This document shows, piece after piece, positions 9,406 through 18,083 of a stretch of DNA of 64,000 nt. The stretch's first letter is position 1; each line of letters begins with the position of its first letter. Under the pieces are notes generated by a model. The model saw nothing but the letters and a program-made list of their open reading frames with translations, ran no database searches and was not told the origin of the DNA. Origin of the DNA: Variovorax sp. Sphag1AA (GTDB lineage Bacteria > Pseudomonadota > Gammaproteobacteria > Burkholderiales > Burkholderiaceae_C); assembly GCF_014192575.1 (NCBI RefSeq), contig NZ_JACHYC010000005.1:605474-669473 (forward strand), given 5' to 3'. The position numbers and the translations under genes were made by a program.

Positions 9406-10167
9406 TCAGGGCGACCCGGCCAGCCAGGCTCCGACGACCTGGCGCACATCGCCCTGCGACGCCTGCCACACCGTTTCGGGCGCCATCACGTGCGCACCCG
9501 GAGGCGCAAGGCGCAGCGCGACGTCGACCAGCTCGGCGACCTTGGATGCGCGCACCGGCTGCTCGCTCGATGGGACCATGAAGCGCGTGATAGAGAGCAT
9601 CCACGCCGCGAGCCGCTCCGCCGGGTTCGTGTAACGCACCTTCGCAGGCTTCTGCGCGGTGCGCACGAGGATCACGCGCTCGAAGCCTTCGGCGACCACG
9701 GCCTGCTCGTCGAGCGAGGCGAGGCCCCGCTTCAGCGCTTCGGGCAAGCGCCCCTGCGCGTGCGGCTGTACGACTGCAAGGGTTTCGACGCCGCTTGCGC
9801 GCAGCCATCGCGCGAGTGCCGGCAACTGGTCCGGCGTGGGTGTCCAGAGTGCGCGTTCGCGGTCGTAATAGAGGCGGGGCGGCTCGAACAGGATGAGCGC
9901 CGTATCGGCCTCCACCAGCGGCCATTCGTCGATGGGGGCGTCGGGCGTGAGCACGGTCTCGACACCGCTCAGCCCTTCGAGGATCGGCTCGCGCACCAGC
10001 ACCAGCGTGTGGTCGAAACGGTGCCTGCCCGCCAGGCGCCGGACCAGCTCCTGGCCCAGCACACCGGTGGCGCCAGCAACGAGGAGGGTTCCCGTGCCCG
10101 CATCCGCAGCACGCTGCACCGGGCCCCGCTGGCCCGCCTGCAACGCATGGATGGGGTCGACCGGCAT
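9406..10167 (-). CDS. NAD(P)-binding Rossmann (atypical SDR/NmrA-like) protein
   Basis: 253 residues. The glycine-rich dinucleotide motif GATGVLGQELVRRLAG occurs near residues 32-47 after an approximately 24-residue leader. There is no clear YxxxK catalytic pair, so this resembles the atypical/extended SDRs that sense or bind NAD(P) rather than classic reductases. It ends 64 bp before the SnoaL-like gene on the same strand and starts 44 bp from the divergent LemA gene. The function cannot be named from sequence. Confidence 0.8.
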   Translation of the reverse strand: MPVDPIHALQAGQRGPVQRAADAGTGTLLVAGATGVLGQELVRRLAGRHRFDHTLVLVREPILEGLSGVETVLTPDAPIDEWPLVEADTALILFEPPRLYYDRERALWTPTPDQLPALARWLRASGVETLAVVQPHAQGRLPEALKRGLASLDEQAVVAEGFERVILVRTAQKPAKVRYTNPAERLAAWMLSITRFMVPSSEQPVRASKVAELVDVALRLAPPGAHVMAPETVWQASQGDVRQVVGAWLAGSP

Positions 10168-10211
10168 GCCGCTATGCTACCTTTGCCAACTTCACAACAA
10201 GGGACCTCGCG

Positions 10212-10808
10212 ATGATGAAACGCTGGCTACTGATCATCCTCGCCGCACTCGCCCTCTCGGGCTGCGGCTACAACGATTTCCAGCGGCTCGACGAGGCCAG
10301 CAAATCGGCCTGGAGCGAGGTGCTCAATCAATACCAGCGGCGCGCGGATCTCGTGCCGAACATCGTGGCTACCGTCAAGGGTGAAGCCAATTTCGAGCAG
10401 GAAACACTCACCAAGGTGATCGAGGCGCGGGCCAAGGCGACGTCGATCCAGGTGACGCCGGAGACGCTCAACAACCCCGAGGCCTTCAACAAGTTCCAGC
10501 AGGCGCAGGGCGAGCTGTCGAGCGCCCTGTCGCGGCTGATGGTGGTATCGGAGCAGTACCCGAACCTCAAGGCCAACCAAGCTTTCCGCGATCTGCGGGT
10601 GACGCTCGAAGGCACCGAGAACCGCATCACCGTGGCGCGCAACCGCTACATCCAGACGGTCCAGGAATACAACGTGCTCGCGCGCAGCTTCCCGACCAAC
10701 CTGACGGCCAAGATCTTCAACTACGACCCCAAGCCGAACTTCTCGGTGCAGAACGAGGCACAGATCTCGACACCGCCGACCGTCGACTTCAACGCGCCGA
10801 AGAAGTAA
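10212..10808 (+). CDS. lemA: LemA family lipoprotein
   Basis: 198 residues (start at 10212 or at the adjacent ATG 10215; AAGGGA precedes). A lipoprotein signal ends in LSGC (Cys about 18), unlike the membrane-anchored LemA proteins with an uncleaved helix. The rest is the alpha-helical LemA domain with the signature RRADLVPNIVATVKGEA and IQTVQEYNVLARSFPTNLTAK. LemA proteins commonly sit beside TPM-domain proteins, as here (next gene 19 bp downstream). The molecular role is unsettled; envelope stress or protein quality control has been suggested for relatives. Confidence 0.93.
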   Translation: MMKRWLLIILAALALSGCGYNDFQRLDEASKSAWSEVLNQYQRRADLVPNIVATVKGEANFEQETLTKVIEARAKATSIQVTPETLNNPEAFNKFQQAQGELSSALSRLMVVSEQYPNLKANQAFRDLRVTLEGTENRITVARNRYIQTVQEYNVLARSFPTNLTAKIFNYDPKPNFSVQNEAQISTPPTVDFNAPKK

Positions 10809-10827
10809 GCCGGCACGGCCGCCTGCC

Positions 10828-11811
10828 ATGCTGATGGTCCGCATCCTGCGCCTGCCGCGCCTCCCGCGCATCTGGCAAGCCCTGACGGCATTGCTGCTGC
10901 TCGCGGCGGCACTGTTGGGTAGCGGGCATGCGCGGGCGCAGGACCTGCTGCCGGTGCCGAAGCTCGATGCGCGCGTCATCGACCAGACAGGCACGCTCAC
11001 GCCCACGCAACGCGCCGCGCTCGAAGCCAAGCTGCAGGCCTTCGAAAAGGAGAAGGGCTCGCAGATCGTGATGCTGATGGTGCCGACCACTGCGCCCGAG
11101 GACATCGCGAGCTACGCCAATCGCGTCGGCAACACATGGAAGATCGGCCGGCGCGATGTCGGCGACGGCATCCTCGTGATCGTCGCGAAGAACGACCGCA
11201 AGATGCGCATCGAGGTCGCCAAGACGCTCGAAGGCGCGGTGCCCGACCTCGCGGCGGCACACATCATCGACGACGCGATGAAGCCACGCTTCCGCCAGAA
11301 CGACTTCGCCGGCGGGCTCGACGCGGCGGCGGACCAGCTCATCGCGCGCGTCAAGGGCGAGCCGCTGCCGGAAGTCGATGCGCGCGGCGGAGACTTCAGC
11401 GGTGAGGGTCGCGGCGGCGGTGGCTTCGACTGGCAAGACCTCGCGGTGTTCTTCTTCATCGCCGTGCTGGTCGGCGGGCCGATCGCGCGGCGCATCTTCG
11501 GCAAGACCCTGGGCTCGCTGGCGATGGGTGGCGTCACCGGATTCGTGGTGATGATGGTGACGTCGAGCATCGTGATCGCGGTTCTGGCAGGGTTGGGCGC
11601 GTTGCTGTTCACGCTGCTGTCGATGGCGTTCGGCGCGGGCCCCATGCGCCGTGGCGGCCTCGGCGGTGGGTTGGGTGGCGGTCTTGGCGGCGGCTGGGGC
11701 GCTGGGCGTGGCGGTGGCGGCTGGGGCGGCGGGTCCTCCGGCGGAGGCGGCGGCTTCAGTTCGGGCGGCGGTGGCGATTTCGGCGGCGGCGGCGCCTCGG
11801 GAGACTGGTGA
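10828..11811 (+). CDS. TPM-domain (YgcG-like) membrane protein with Gly-rich tail
   Basis: 327 residues. A signal peptide covers about 1-37 (cleavage near GHARAQD). A TPM domain lies at about 45-165 (VIDQTGTLTPTQRAALEAKL; VGDGILVIVAKNDRKMRIEV). Two membrane segments follow at about 205-262. The C-terminus of roughly 60 residues is almost only Gly, Ser and Trp. That tail produces a GGC/GGT-rich repetitive DNA stretch (11650-11805). This layout (TPM, membrane, Gly-rich end) is the standard YgcG form next to LemA. It is the second gene of a LemA-TPM-TPM operon. Confidence 0.92.
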   Translation: MLMVRILRLPRLPRIWQALTALLLLAAALLGSGHARAQDLLPVPKLDARVIDQTGTLTPTQRAALEAKLQAFEKEKGSQIVMLMVPTTAPEDIASYANRVGNTWKIGRRDVGDGILVIVAKNDRKMRIEVAKTLEGAVPDLAAAHIIDDAMKPRFRQNDFAGGLDAAADQLIARVKGEPLPEVDARGGDFSGEGRGGGGFDWQDLAVFFFIAVLVGGPIARRIFGKTLGSLAMGGVTGFVVMMVTSSIVIAVLAGLGALLFTLLSMAFGAGPMRRGGLGGGLGGGLGGGWGAGRGGGGWGGGSSGGGGGFSSGGGGDFGGGGASGDW

Positions 11812-11813
11812 CC

Positions 11814-12332
11814 ATGGCTTCGCTGACTTCACGCCTCGCACGTATCTGGCGCCATCGCTGGGTCGACGATGCCGACGTGCGTCGGGCACTGCCGGCCGAC
11901 ATGCTCAAACGCCTGGAACAACGCGTCGGTGCAAGCGAACGCCGGCACACCGGCGAAATCCGCATCTGCGTCGAGGCCGGACTGCCGATGTCCTACCTGT
12001 GGCGCGATGCAACGGCTCGCGAGCGCGCCATCATGATGTTCAGCAAGCTGCGCATCTGGGACACGGCGCACAACAACGGCGTGCTGATCTACCTGCTGCT
12101 GGCCGAGCACGCGATCGAGATCGTGGCCGATCGCGGCATCGATCTGCACGTGGACACCGAAGACTGGGCTGCGATGGCCAAGCGCATGGGTGAAGCATTC
12201 CGCGAAGGGCGGTTCGAGGATGGGCTTACGCAGGCGCTCGAGGAAGTGTCCGCCGTGCTGGTCGAGCACTTTCCGCTGGCCGAGGGCGCGGCGGACCGGA
12301 ACGAGCTTCCGGACGCGCCGGTGATCCTCTGA
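11814..12332 (+). CDS. Short TPM-domain protein, third gene of LemA cluster
   Basis: 172 residues from ATG 11814. GTG at 11808 overlaps the previous stop as GTGA and is the alternative; GGGAG at 11799 is better spaced for the ATG. The protein has no signal peptide or Gly tail. It consists essentially of a TPM fold (RRHTGEIRICVEAGL; WDTAHNNGVLIYLLLAEHAIEIVADRGI; MGEAFREGRFEDGLTQAL). It fits the smaller YgcG-related partner often encoded after LemA and the large TPM protein. Its localisation is uncertain: cytosolic, or tethered through partners. Confidence 0.88.
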   Translation: MASLTSRLARIWRHRWVDDADVRRALPADMLKRLEQRVGASERRHTGEIRICVEAGLPMSYLWRDATARERAIMMFSKLRIWDTAHNNGVLIYLLLAEHAIEIVADRGIDLHVDTEDWAAMAKRMGEAFREGRFEDGLTQALEEVSAVLVEHFPLAEGAADRNELPDAPVIL

Positions 12333-12360
12333 CTTGACGGTTCGGGAGAGACGCTGACGA

Positions 12361-12924
12361 CTAGCCGGCGTCGAGCAGCCTGCGGTTGACGGCATGCACC
12401 GCGTCCAGCTCGGCCTGCAGCGCGCGCGTGACCTGCGACAGGGTGCGAAGGCGGCGATTGCTCTCGCGAAGCCGCTCCGCGAGTCCCTTCGACAACGCGA
12501 GCACGAGACGCGAGGCGGCGCCCGGGTGCTGGTCCAGCAGCTTCATGAGCGCCTCGCGCGAGAGCACGCCAAGCTTGACGTCGGTCAGCGCGGTGCAGCT
12601 CGCCGAACGCGGCTCGCCGTCGATCACGCCCATCTCGCCGATCAGATGGCCGGGGCCGATGATCGAGATCACCACTTCCTCGCCGGGCATGCCGGTGCGG
12701 GTCTCGGCGCGCACCTGGCCTTCGAGCACGAGCGCCATGTAGTCGGTGTCCTCGGTGTCGCCTTCCTCGAACAGGAGGGTGTCCGCCAGAACGTGCACCG
12801 GCCGCATCGCGTCCACCACGAGTTCGGCCTCTTCTTCGGTCATGCCGGACATTGGCGCTGCCTGCGTGAGCATGAAGACGGCGTGCGAGCGAAGGTCGAT
12901 GCGAGGAGTTCCGGATGCGTCCAT
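12361..12924 (-). CDS. Cyclic-nucleotide-binding (Crp-like) domain protein without HTH
   Basis: 187 residues. A cNMP-binding jelly roll spans about 25-140 (LFEEGDTEDTDYMALVLEGQVR; GHLIGEMGVIDGEPRSASCTAL). The phosphate-cassette-like Gly-Glu is present, but the Arg expected in true cAMP sites is offset. After the C-helix there is a long amphipathic helix (LRESNRRLRTLSQVTRALQAEL) and no winged-helix DNA-binding domain. It is therefore unlikely to be a transcription factor; a stand-alone sensory or scaffold role is more likely. It converges on the TPM gene and lies 56 bp from the ligase stop. Confidence 0.88.
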   Translation of the reverse strand: MDASGTPRIDLRSHAVFMLTQAAPMSGMTEEEAELVVDAMRPVHVLADTLLFEEGDTEDTDYMALVLEGQVRAETRTGMPGEEVVISIIGPGHLIGEMGVIDGEPRSASCTALTDVKLGVLSREALMKLLDQHPGAASRLVLALSKGLAERLRESNRRLRTLSQVTRALQAELDAVHAVNRRLLDAG

Positions 12925-12980
12925 GGGGCACGATTGTCAGCGAGGCCAGCTTCCGGTGCCATTCGTCGAAGGTATGCACT

Positions 12981-14627
12981 TCAGGCCGGCAGGAGTGCCG
13001 AAAGCGTCTGCAGCGTATCGGCCTCTTCCAGCGGCTTGTCTTCGCGCCACCGCAACATGCGCGGGAAGCGCACCGCGATGCCGCTCTTATGCCGGGTGCT
13101 GCGCGCGATGCCTTCGAAGCCGAGCTCGAAGACCAGCGTCGGCGTGACGCTGCGCACCGGGCCGAAGCTTTCGACCGTGGTCCGGCGGATCACCGCGTCC
13201 ACGCGCGCGATCTCCGCATCGGTCAGGCCCGAGTAGGCCTTGGCGAAGGGCACAAGCTTGCGGTCCGGCGCGTCGGGCGGTGCGTCCCACACCGCGAAGG
13301 TGTAGTCGGTGTAGAGGCTTGCGCGGCGGCCGTGGCCGCGTTGGGCATAGACGAGCACCGCATCGATGGACAGCGGATCGATCTTCCACTTCCGCCACAC
13401 GCCGACATCCTTGGTGCGCCCGACGCCGTAGTGCGCGTCGCGCTGCTTGAGCATCAGCCCCTCGACGCCCATCGAGCGTGCGGCTTCGCGTTGACGGGAG
13501 AGATCGTTCCAGTCCTCGCCATGAAGCATGGGGCTGGCGATGAGCGACGGATGCTGCGCGTCCGCGATCAGTGAATCGAGCTGCACCCGGCGTTCGTGCT
13601 GCGGCAGCGTGCGCAGGTCGCGGCCTTCGCATTCGAGCAGGTCGTACGCCAACAGAACGACGGGGATCTCGCGCAGCAGCTTTGCGCCGAGCGTCTTGCG
13701 GCCGATGCGCTTCTGCAGTTCCGCAAAGGGCTGCACGCGATCGTCGCGCCAGACGACGATCTCGCCGTCGATGACGGTGCCGTCGGGCAGCGCCTCGCCC
13801 ATCAGCGCGAGTTCGGGGAAGCGGTCGGTCACCAGTTCCTCGCCGCGCGACCACAGACACACCCTCCCCGCTCGTTTGACGAGTTGCGCGCGGATGCCGT
13901 CCCACTTCCATTCGACGATCCAGTGCGCGGGTGGGCCGAGCGCTGCATCGAAGTCCTCCAGCGGAAGGTTGAACGGATGCGCGAGAAAGAAGGGATAGGG
14001 CTGGCCGCTGGTCTGTCGGTCAAGCTCGCCGGTGTCCTCGGGCGCAATGAGCGCGGCGTAGTCGCTCGCGCCTGGTTGCCCGCTGATGTGCGTGTAGCCC
14101 ATCAGCCGCTGCGCGACGCGCTTGGGGTCGAGCCCGCCGACCGCCGCCAGCGCCTGCGTGACCTGCAGCCGCGAGACGCCGACGCGGAACCCTCCGGTGA
14201 TCAGCTTGAAATAGACAAGCCGCTCGTCCACCGCCAGCCGCTGCCATTGCCAGCGCAGTTTGTCGGCGAGCGCGTCCGGCAGCGTGTTGCGAAGCGGCAG
14301 CAGGTGGCGTTCGACCCAATCGGCAAGGCCCATGCCGTGCGCCTCGGTCGACGGTGGAAGCAGCAGCGAGATGGTTTCCGCGAGATCGCCAACCGCTTCG
14401 TAGCTTTCGTCGAAGAGCCATTCGGGCAGGCTGGCCGACTCCTGCGCAAGCAGCCTCAGCAGCTTGTTCGGCACGAGCTGGCGCGGCTTGCCGCCCGCCA
14501 GGAAGTAGACCGCCCAGGCCGCATCGCGCGGATCGGCGCTTTGCAGATACCGCTGCAAAGCCGACTGCTTGGCAAGGCTGGAAGTCGTGGCATCGAGTTC
14601 GCGATAGAGCGCGGCGAACTGCTTCAT
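12981..14627 (-). CDS. ATP-dependent DNA ligase (ligase-associated system type)
   Basis: 548 residues, starting MKQFAALYRELDATTSS at 14627. That ATG overlaps the exonuclease stop as ATGA; the longer open frame upstream is only a shadow of the exonuclease gene. Order: N-terminal DNA-binding helical domain (about 1-200), adenylation domain with nucleophile Lys241 in EWKWDGIRA (motif I), motif III (GTVIDGEIVVW), motif IV (GVEGLMLKQRD) and an OB-fold C-terminus ending at about 545. It seals nicked DNA using ATP, as distinct from the NAD-dependent LigA used in replication. With the adjacent nuclease it forms the core of the ligase-associated DNA damage-response gene set. Confidence 0.95.
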   Translation of the reverse strand: MKQFAALYRELDATTSSLAKQSALQRYLQSADPRDAAWAVYFLAGGKPRQLVPNKLLRLLAQESASLPEWLFDESYEAVGDLAETISLLLPPSTEAHGMGLADWVERHLLPLRNTLPDALADKLRWQWQRLAVDERLVYFKLITGGFRVGVSRLQVTQALAAVGGLDPKRVAQRLMGYTHISGQPGASDYAALIAPEDTGELDRQTSGQPYPFFLAHPFNLPLEDFDAALGPPAHWIVEWKWDGIRAQLVKRAGRVCLWSRGEELVTDRFPELALMGEALPDGTVIDGEIVVWRDDRVQPFAELQKRIGRKTLGAKLLREIPVVLLAYDLLECEGRDLRTLPQHERRVQLDSLIADAQHPSLIASPMLHGEDWNDLSRQREAARSMGVEGLMLKQRDAHYGVGRTKDVGVWRKWKIDPLSIDAVLVYAQRGHGRRASLYTDYTFAVWDAPPDAPDRKLVPFAKAYSGLTDAEIARVDAVIRRTTVESFGPVRSVTPTLVFELGFEGIARSTRHKSGIAVRFPRMLRWREDKPLEEADTLQTLSALLPA

Positions 14628-15676
14628 GATTCCGCGCCGCCTTCGGTTGCGCCAGCAACCGCATCCTCGTCGCCGTACTCGGTCTTGAACACCTGCGCAT
14701 CCAGACCCGATTCGGCGAGCCATCGCACCATCACCGCGACGCTGCCGTGGGTGACGAAGACGCGCTCCGCGCCGGTGCCCGCGATCGCTTCCTGCAGGCC
14801 GGGCCAGTCGGCGTGGTCGGACATCACGAAGCCGCGATCGACCCCGCGACGCCGCCGCGTGCCGCGAAGCTGCATCCATCCGCTCGCGAAGGCATCCGAA
14901 TAGCTGCCGAAGCGCCGCATCCACGGCGTGCCATGTGCCGACGGTGGTGCAAGCACCAGAGCGCGCTTGATCGTCGCGGCATCGACGCCGGGGTCCGTCA
15001 CCCGCAGCGTTGGTGGCAGCGCGACGCCTGCTGCCCGGTAGATCTGGTTCAGCGGCTCGACCGCACCGTGGACGATGATCGGCCCGATGCTCGCATCCAC
15101 TCCGTGCAGGATGCGCTGCGCCTTGCCAAAGGCATAGCAGAGCAGCACCGACGCCCTGCCCTGCTCCGCGTTCGCACGCCACCATTCGTTGATCTCGTCG
15201 AACAGCACTGCTTGCGCGGGCCACCGGTAGATCGGCAGACCGAAGGTCGATTCGGTGATGAAGGTGTCGCACGGCACCGGCTCGAAGGGCGTGCAGGTGC
15301 CGTCGGCTTCGGTCTTGTAGTCGCCCGAGGCGACCCACACGCGGCCGCCATGCTCGATGCGGACCTGCGCCGAACCCAGCACATGGCCCGCCGGATGCAG
15401 CGAGATTCGCACGCCGTTGTGTTCGATCGCTTCGCCGTACGCGAGCGTCTGCAGGGTGATGTCGCCAAGCCGGACGCGCAGCGTGCCTGCGCTGTCGCGG
15501 TGTGCGAGGTAGTGCCCATGCCCGACGCGCGCGTGGTCCGAATGCGCATGCGTGATGACCGCGCGATCGACCGGCCGCCACGGGTCGATGTAGAAATCGC
15601 CCGGCGGGCAGTAGAGCCCTTCCGGGCGCGCGACGACGAGGTCGCGAGGCGAAGAGACGTTCGCGGATTCGGCCAT
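14624..15676 (-). CDS. Ligase-associated metallo-beta-lactamase-fold DNA exonuclease
   Basis: 350 residues from the ATG at 15676 (MAESANVSSPRDLVV); an ATG at 15724 would add 16 residues with no better ribosome site. The metal-binding motif HAHSDHAR is at about 43-50. Further MBL/beta-CASP features are HPAGHVLGSAQV, SGDYKTE, TESTFGLP and a C-terminal FVMSDHADW. This matches the exonuclease that accompanies an ATP-dependent ligase in many proteobacteria, related to SNM1/Artemis-like nucleases. It overlaps the ligase gene by 4 bp. The usual helicase and phosphoesterase partners are not in this window. Confidence 0.92.
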   Translation of the reverse strand: MAESANVSSPRDLVVARPEGLYCPPGDFYIDPWRPVDRAVITHAHSDHARVGHGHYLAHRDSAGTLRVRLGDITLQTLAYGEAIEHNGVRISLHPAGHVLGSAQVRIEHGGRVWVASGDYKTEADGTCTPFEPVPCDTFITESTFGLPIYRWPAQAVLFDEINEWWRANAEQGRASVLLCYAFGKAQRILHGVDASIGPIIVHGAVEPLNQIYRAAGVALPPTLRVTDPGVDAATIKRALVLAPPSAHGTPWMRRFGSYSDAFASGWMQLRGTRRRRGVDRGFVMSDHADWPGLQEAIAGTGAERVFVTHGSVAVMVRWLAESGLDAQVFKTEYGDEDAVAGATEGGAES

Positions 15677-15768
15677 GGTGCGGAGCACATCGTAGGCCGG
15701 CCCGCCGATTGATGCGCCGCGCACCGGGCGCGACCTGGTGTCGGTTCAGGCCGACGTCAGGCGAGCAC

Positions 15769-16932
15769 CTACCAGGCGGTCCACTTGACCTCGCTCTTCG
15801 CCGAGGTCACCGTGCGTTCGATGAACCGCACGCCGCGCGCGCCGTCTTCCACACGCGGGTAGTCCGCCGCGAGCGGGTCGGCCGCAACGCCGGCCAGCTT
15901 CGCGCGGATGTCCGCGATCACGCCGCCGTAGATGTTGGCAAAGGCCTCGATGAAGCCTTCAGGATGCCCGCTCGGAATGCGGCTCGCGCGACGGGCCGAT
16001 TCGCAGAGCCAGGGCGCGCCGCGTGTGAGGATGCGCTTCGGGCCGTCGTGCGGCAGATGAGTCAGTTCGCTCGGTCGCTCCTGCCGCCATACGAGCGTGC
16101 CCTGCGCGCCGGAGATACGCAGGCGCAGGTCGTTCTCAAGGCCAGTGTTGATCTGCGATGCGACCAGCACGCCGCGCGCGCCACCCTTGAACCGCAACAG
16201 TAGGCTGCCGTCGTCGTCCAGCGGCCGGCCGGGCACGAACGATGTCAGGTCGGCGCAGAGGCTTTCGATCTCCAGCCCCGTCACGGTGGCGACGAGGTTT
16301 TCCGCATGCGAGCCGATGTCGCCGATGGCGCCGGCCGCGCCACTCTGCGCCGGATCGCTGCGCCACGCGGCCTGCTTGTTGCCCTCGCCTTCGAGCCGCG
16401 TCGCGAGCCATCCCTGGTTGTATTCGACGACGATCTTGCGGATTTCGCCGAGTTCGCCCGAGCGCACCATCTCGCGTGCCTGTCTCACCATCGGATAGCC
16501 GGTGTAGTTGTAGGTCACGCCGAAGACGGTGCCCTTGCGGGCGACCGCTTCCACCAGTGCATCCGCCTGCTCGCGCGTATGCACCAGCGGCTTGTCGCAA
16601 ACCACATGGAAGCCCGCCTCCACGAAAGCCTGCGCCACCGGGAAGTGCATGTGGTTGGGCGTGACGATCGACACGAAGTCGATGCGCTCGTGCGCGGGCC
16701 GCTTCAACTCGTCGTCGAGCAGGCCGCGCCAGTCGCCGTGGTTGCGATCGTCGGGCAGGAACAAGTCGCGCCCCGAGGCCTTCGCCTTCTCCGGGTTCGA
16801 AGAAAGCGCAGCGGCCACGAACTCGGCCTGCCCATCCAGCGCGATCGCCTTGCGGTGCACCGCACCAATGAATGCATCGCGCCCGCCACCCACCATGGCA
16901 TAGCGCAGTTTGCGTAGAGTCATTTCAGTCAT
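15769..16932 (-). CDS. Gfo/Idh/MocA family sugar oxidoreductase
   Basis: 387 residues. The start at 16932 has GGAAAG 8 bases upstream. The N-terminal Rossmann motif is AMVGGGRDAFIGAVHR (12-27), and the conserved substrate/cofactor Lys lies in CDKPL (112-116). The C-terminal alpha/beta domain includes GDIGSHAENLVATVTG with the family's catalytic-type Asp/His pair. Enzymes of this type oxidise sugars, inositols or their derivatives with NAD(P). It lies 46 bp downstream of a structured repeat that follows the ABC-transporter binding-protein gene, on the same strand. It probably processes the imported sugar or polyol. The substrate is not identifiable. Confidence 0.92.
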   Translation of the reverse strand: MTEMTLRKLRYAMVGGGRDAFIGAVHRKAIALDGQAEFVAAALSSNPEKAKASGRDLFLPDDRNHGDWRGLLDDELKRPAHERIDFVSIVTPNHMHFPVAQAFVEAGFHVVCDKPLVHTREQADALVEAVARKGTVFGVTYNYTGYPMVRQAREMVRSGELGEIRKIVVEYNQGWLATRLEGEGNKQAAWRSDPAQSGAAGAIGDIGSHAENLVATVTGLEIESLCADLTSFVPGRPLDDDGSLLLRFKGGARGVLVASQINTGLENDLRLRISGAQGTLVWRQERPSELTHLPHDGPKRILTRGAPWLCESARRASRIPSGHPEGFIEAFANIYGGVIADIRAKLAGVAADPLAADYPRVEDGARGVRFIERTVTSAKSEVKWTAW

Positions 16933-16977
16933 TCAAGACTTTCCAATATCCGACAACGGCCGCGCTCCCAAGCGGGA

Positions 16978-17064
16978 GACACCGCGGAACCGGCTTTGCC
17001 GGGCCGCCGGTGTCGCCCCCTGAAAGGGGGTGCAGAGCTACACGAAGTGAGCGAGGCTGGGGGG
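16978..17064 (-). repeat. Structured intergenic repeat, copy 1
   Basis: Begins immediately after the stop (17065-17067) of the sugar-binding-protein gene in transcript order. On the plus strand: stem GACACCG/CGGTGTC enclosing CGG/CCG and CCGGC-TTT-GCCGG; then CCCCCT-GAA-AGGGGG; then GCT(A)CAC-GAA-GTGAGC; then a run of G. The other three copies (21988, 39298, 51586) share the layout with compensating changes in the stems. Confidence 0.88.
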
Positions 17065-18033
17065 TTAGAAAGGTGAATCCGGGTGGTAGAAGTCCTTGGC
17101 GTTGTCCTTCGTGATGAGCACCGAAGGAATGATCGTCGTCGCCGGCAGCTTCTCGCCCTTCAGGCGCGCTTCGGCCGTAAGCTTGATCGCGTCGTAGATG
17201 AACTTCGGCGAATAGCTCACGTCGGCATCGATGCGCTTGTCCTTGCCGTCGACGATGGTCTTGACCATGCCCTTCGCACCCGCACCACCAAAGATCACCT
17301 TGATGTCGTTGCGCTTGGCTTGCTCGATCGCCTTGAGCACGCCCACGGCCATGTCGTCGTCCGCCGCCCAGATCGCGTCGATGTCCTTGAAGCGCGTCAG
17401 GTAGTCCTGCGTGACCTTGAAGGCGTCGTCGCGGTTCCAGTTGGCGTACTTCGCGTCCAGCAGCTTGATGTCGGGGTAGTTCTTGAGCACGCTGTTGAAG
17501 GCGTCCATGCGCTCGTTGTCGAGCGTGGTCGGGATGCCGCGCAGCGCGACGACATTGCCCTTGCCGCCAAGCTTCTTGGCGATGTATTCGGCCGGGATCT
17601 TGCCGAAGGCGGTGTTGTCGCCGGCGACATAGGCATCCTGCGCACTGGTGTCGGTCAGGCCGCGATCGACCACCGTCACATAGGTGCCCTTGGCCTTGAC
17701 CTGTGCGACCGGCTTGGTGAGCGCCGCCGACTCGAACGGGAAGATCACGAGCGCGTTGATCTTGCTCACGGTCGAGAGATCCTGCAGCTGGTTCGCCTGC
17801 TCGGGCGCGTTGGCAGCAGTCTTGATCGTGATCTTCAGATCCTTGTGCTCTTTCTCGAGGTCCTTCTTCGCCTGGTTGGCCCAGTAGTTGATGCCGCCCA
17901 TGAAGCTGTGCGTCGCGGCGGGGATCGATACGCCAAGATTCACCGGCTCCGCGGCCGCAAGGACCGGGATCGCGGCGAAGCTCGCCGCAGCGACCGCGCT
18001 CAGGACCATGCGACGGGAAATGGAAGTCTTCAT
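17065..18033 (-). CDS. Sugar ABC transporter periplasmic binding protein (RbsB/type I PBP)
   Basis: 322 residues, start MKTSISRRMVLSAVAAASF at 18033 behind a strong AAGGAGA. Signal peptide is about 1-28. The mature part begins EPVNLGVSIPAATHSFMGGINYWANQAKKD, the typical opening of the ribose/xylose/galactose group. Hinge-region motifs DRGLTDTSAQDAYVAGDN and IDAIWAADDDMAVGVLKAIEQA are also present. It binds a sugar or polyol in the periplasm and delivers it to the permease encoded 50 bp upstream. It is the fourth gene of a ROK-ATPase-permease-binding protein operon. The ligand is unknown. Confidence 0.93.
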   Translation of the reverse strand: MKTSISRRMVLSAVAAASFAAIPVLAAAEPVNLGVSIPAATHSFMGGINYWANQAKKDLEKEHKDLKITIKTAANAPEQANQLQDLSTVSKINALVIFPFESAALTKPVAQVKAKGTYVTVVDRGLTDTSAQDAYVAGDNTAFGKIPAEYIAKKLGGKGNVVALRGIPTTLDNERMDAFNSVLKNYPDIKLLDAKYANWNRDDAFKVTQDYLTRFKDIDAIWAADDDMAVGVLKAIEQAKRNDIKVIFGGAGAKGMVKTIVDGKDKRIDADVSYSPKFIYDAIKLTAEARLKGEKLPATTIIPSVLITKDNAKDFYHPDSPF

Positions 18034-18083
18034 GCTGCTTGTCTCCTTGGTTGATGAAACGGAACGGACGGGAAACCCTTGCG

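Noticed and set aside
11650..11805. GGC/GGT tandem repeat-like DNA
   Set aside because: It encodes the normal Gly-rich tail of a TPM-domain protein; not a separate repeat element.
12981..15581. Apparent 866-residue ligase fusion protein
   Set aside because: The N-terminal 318 residues are the exonuclease gene read out of frame; the ligase starts at 14627 with a normal domain order.
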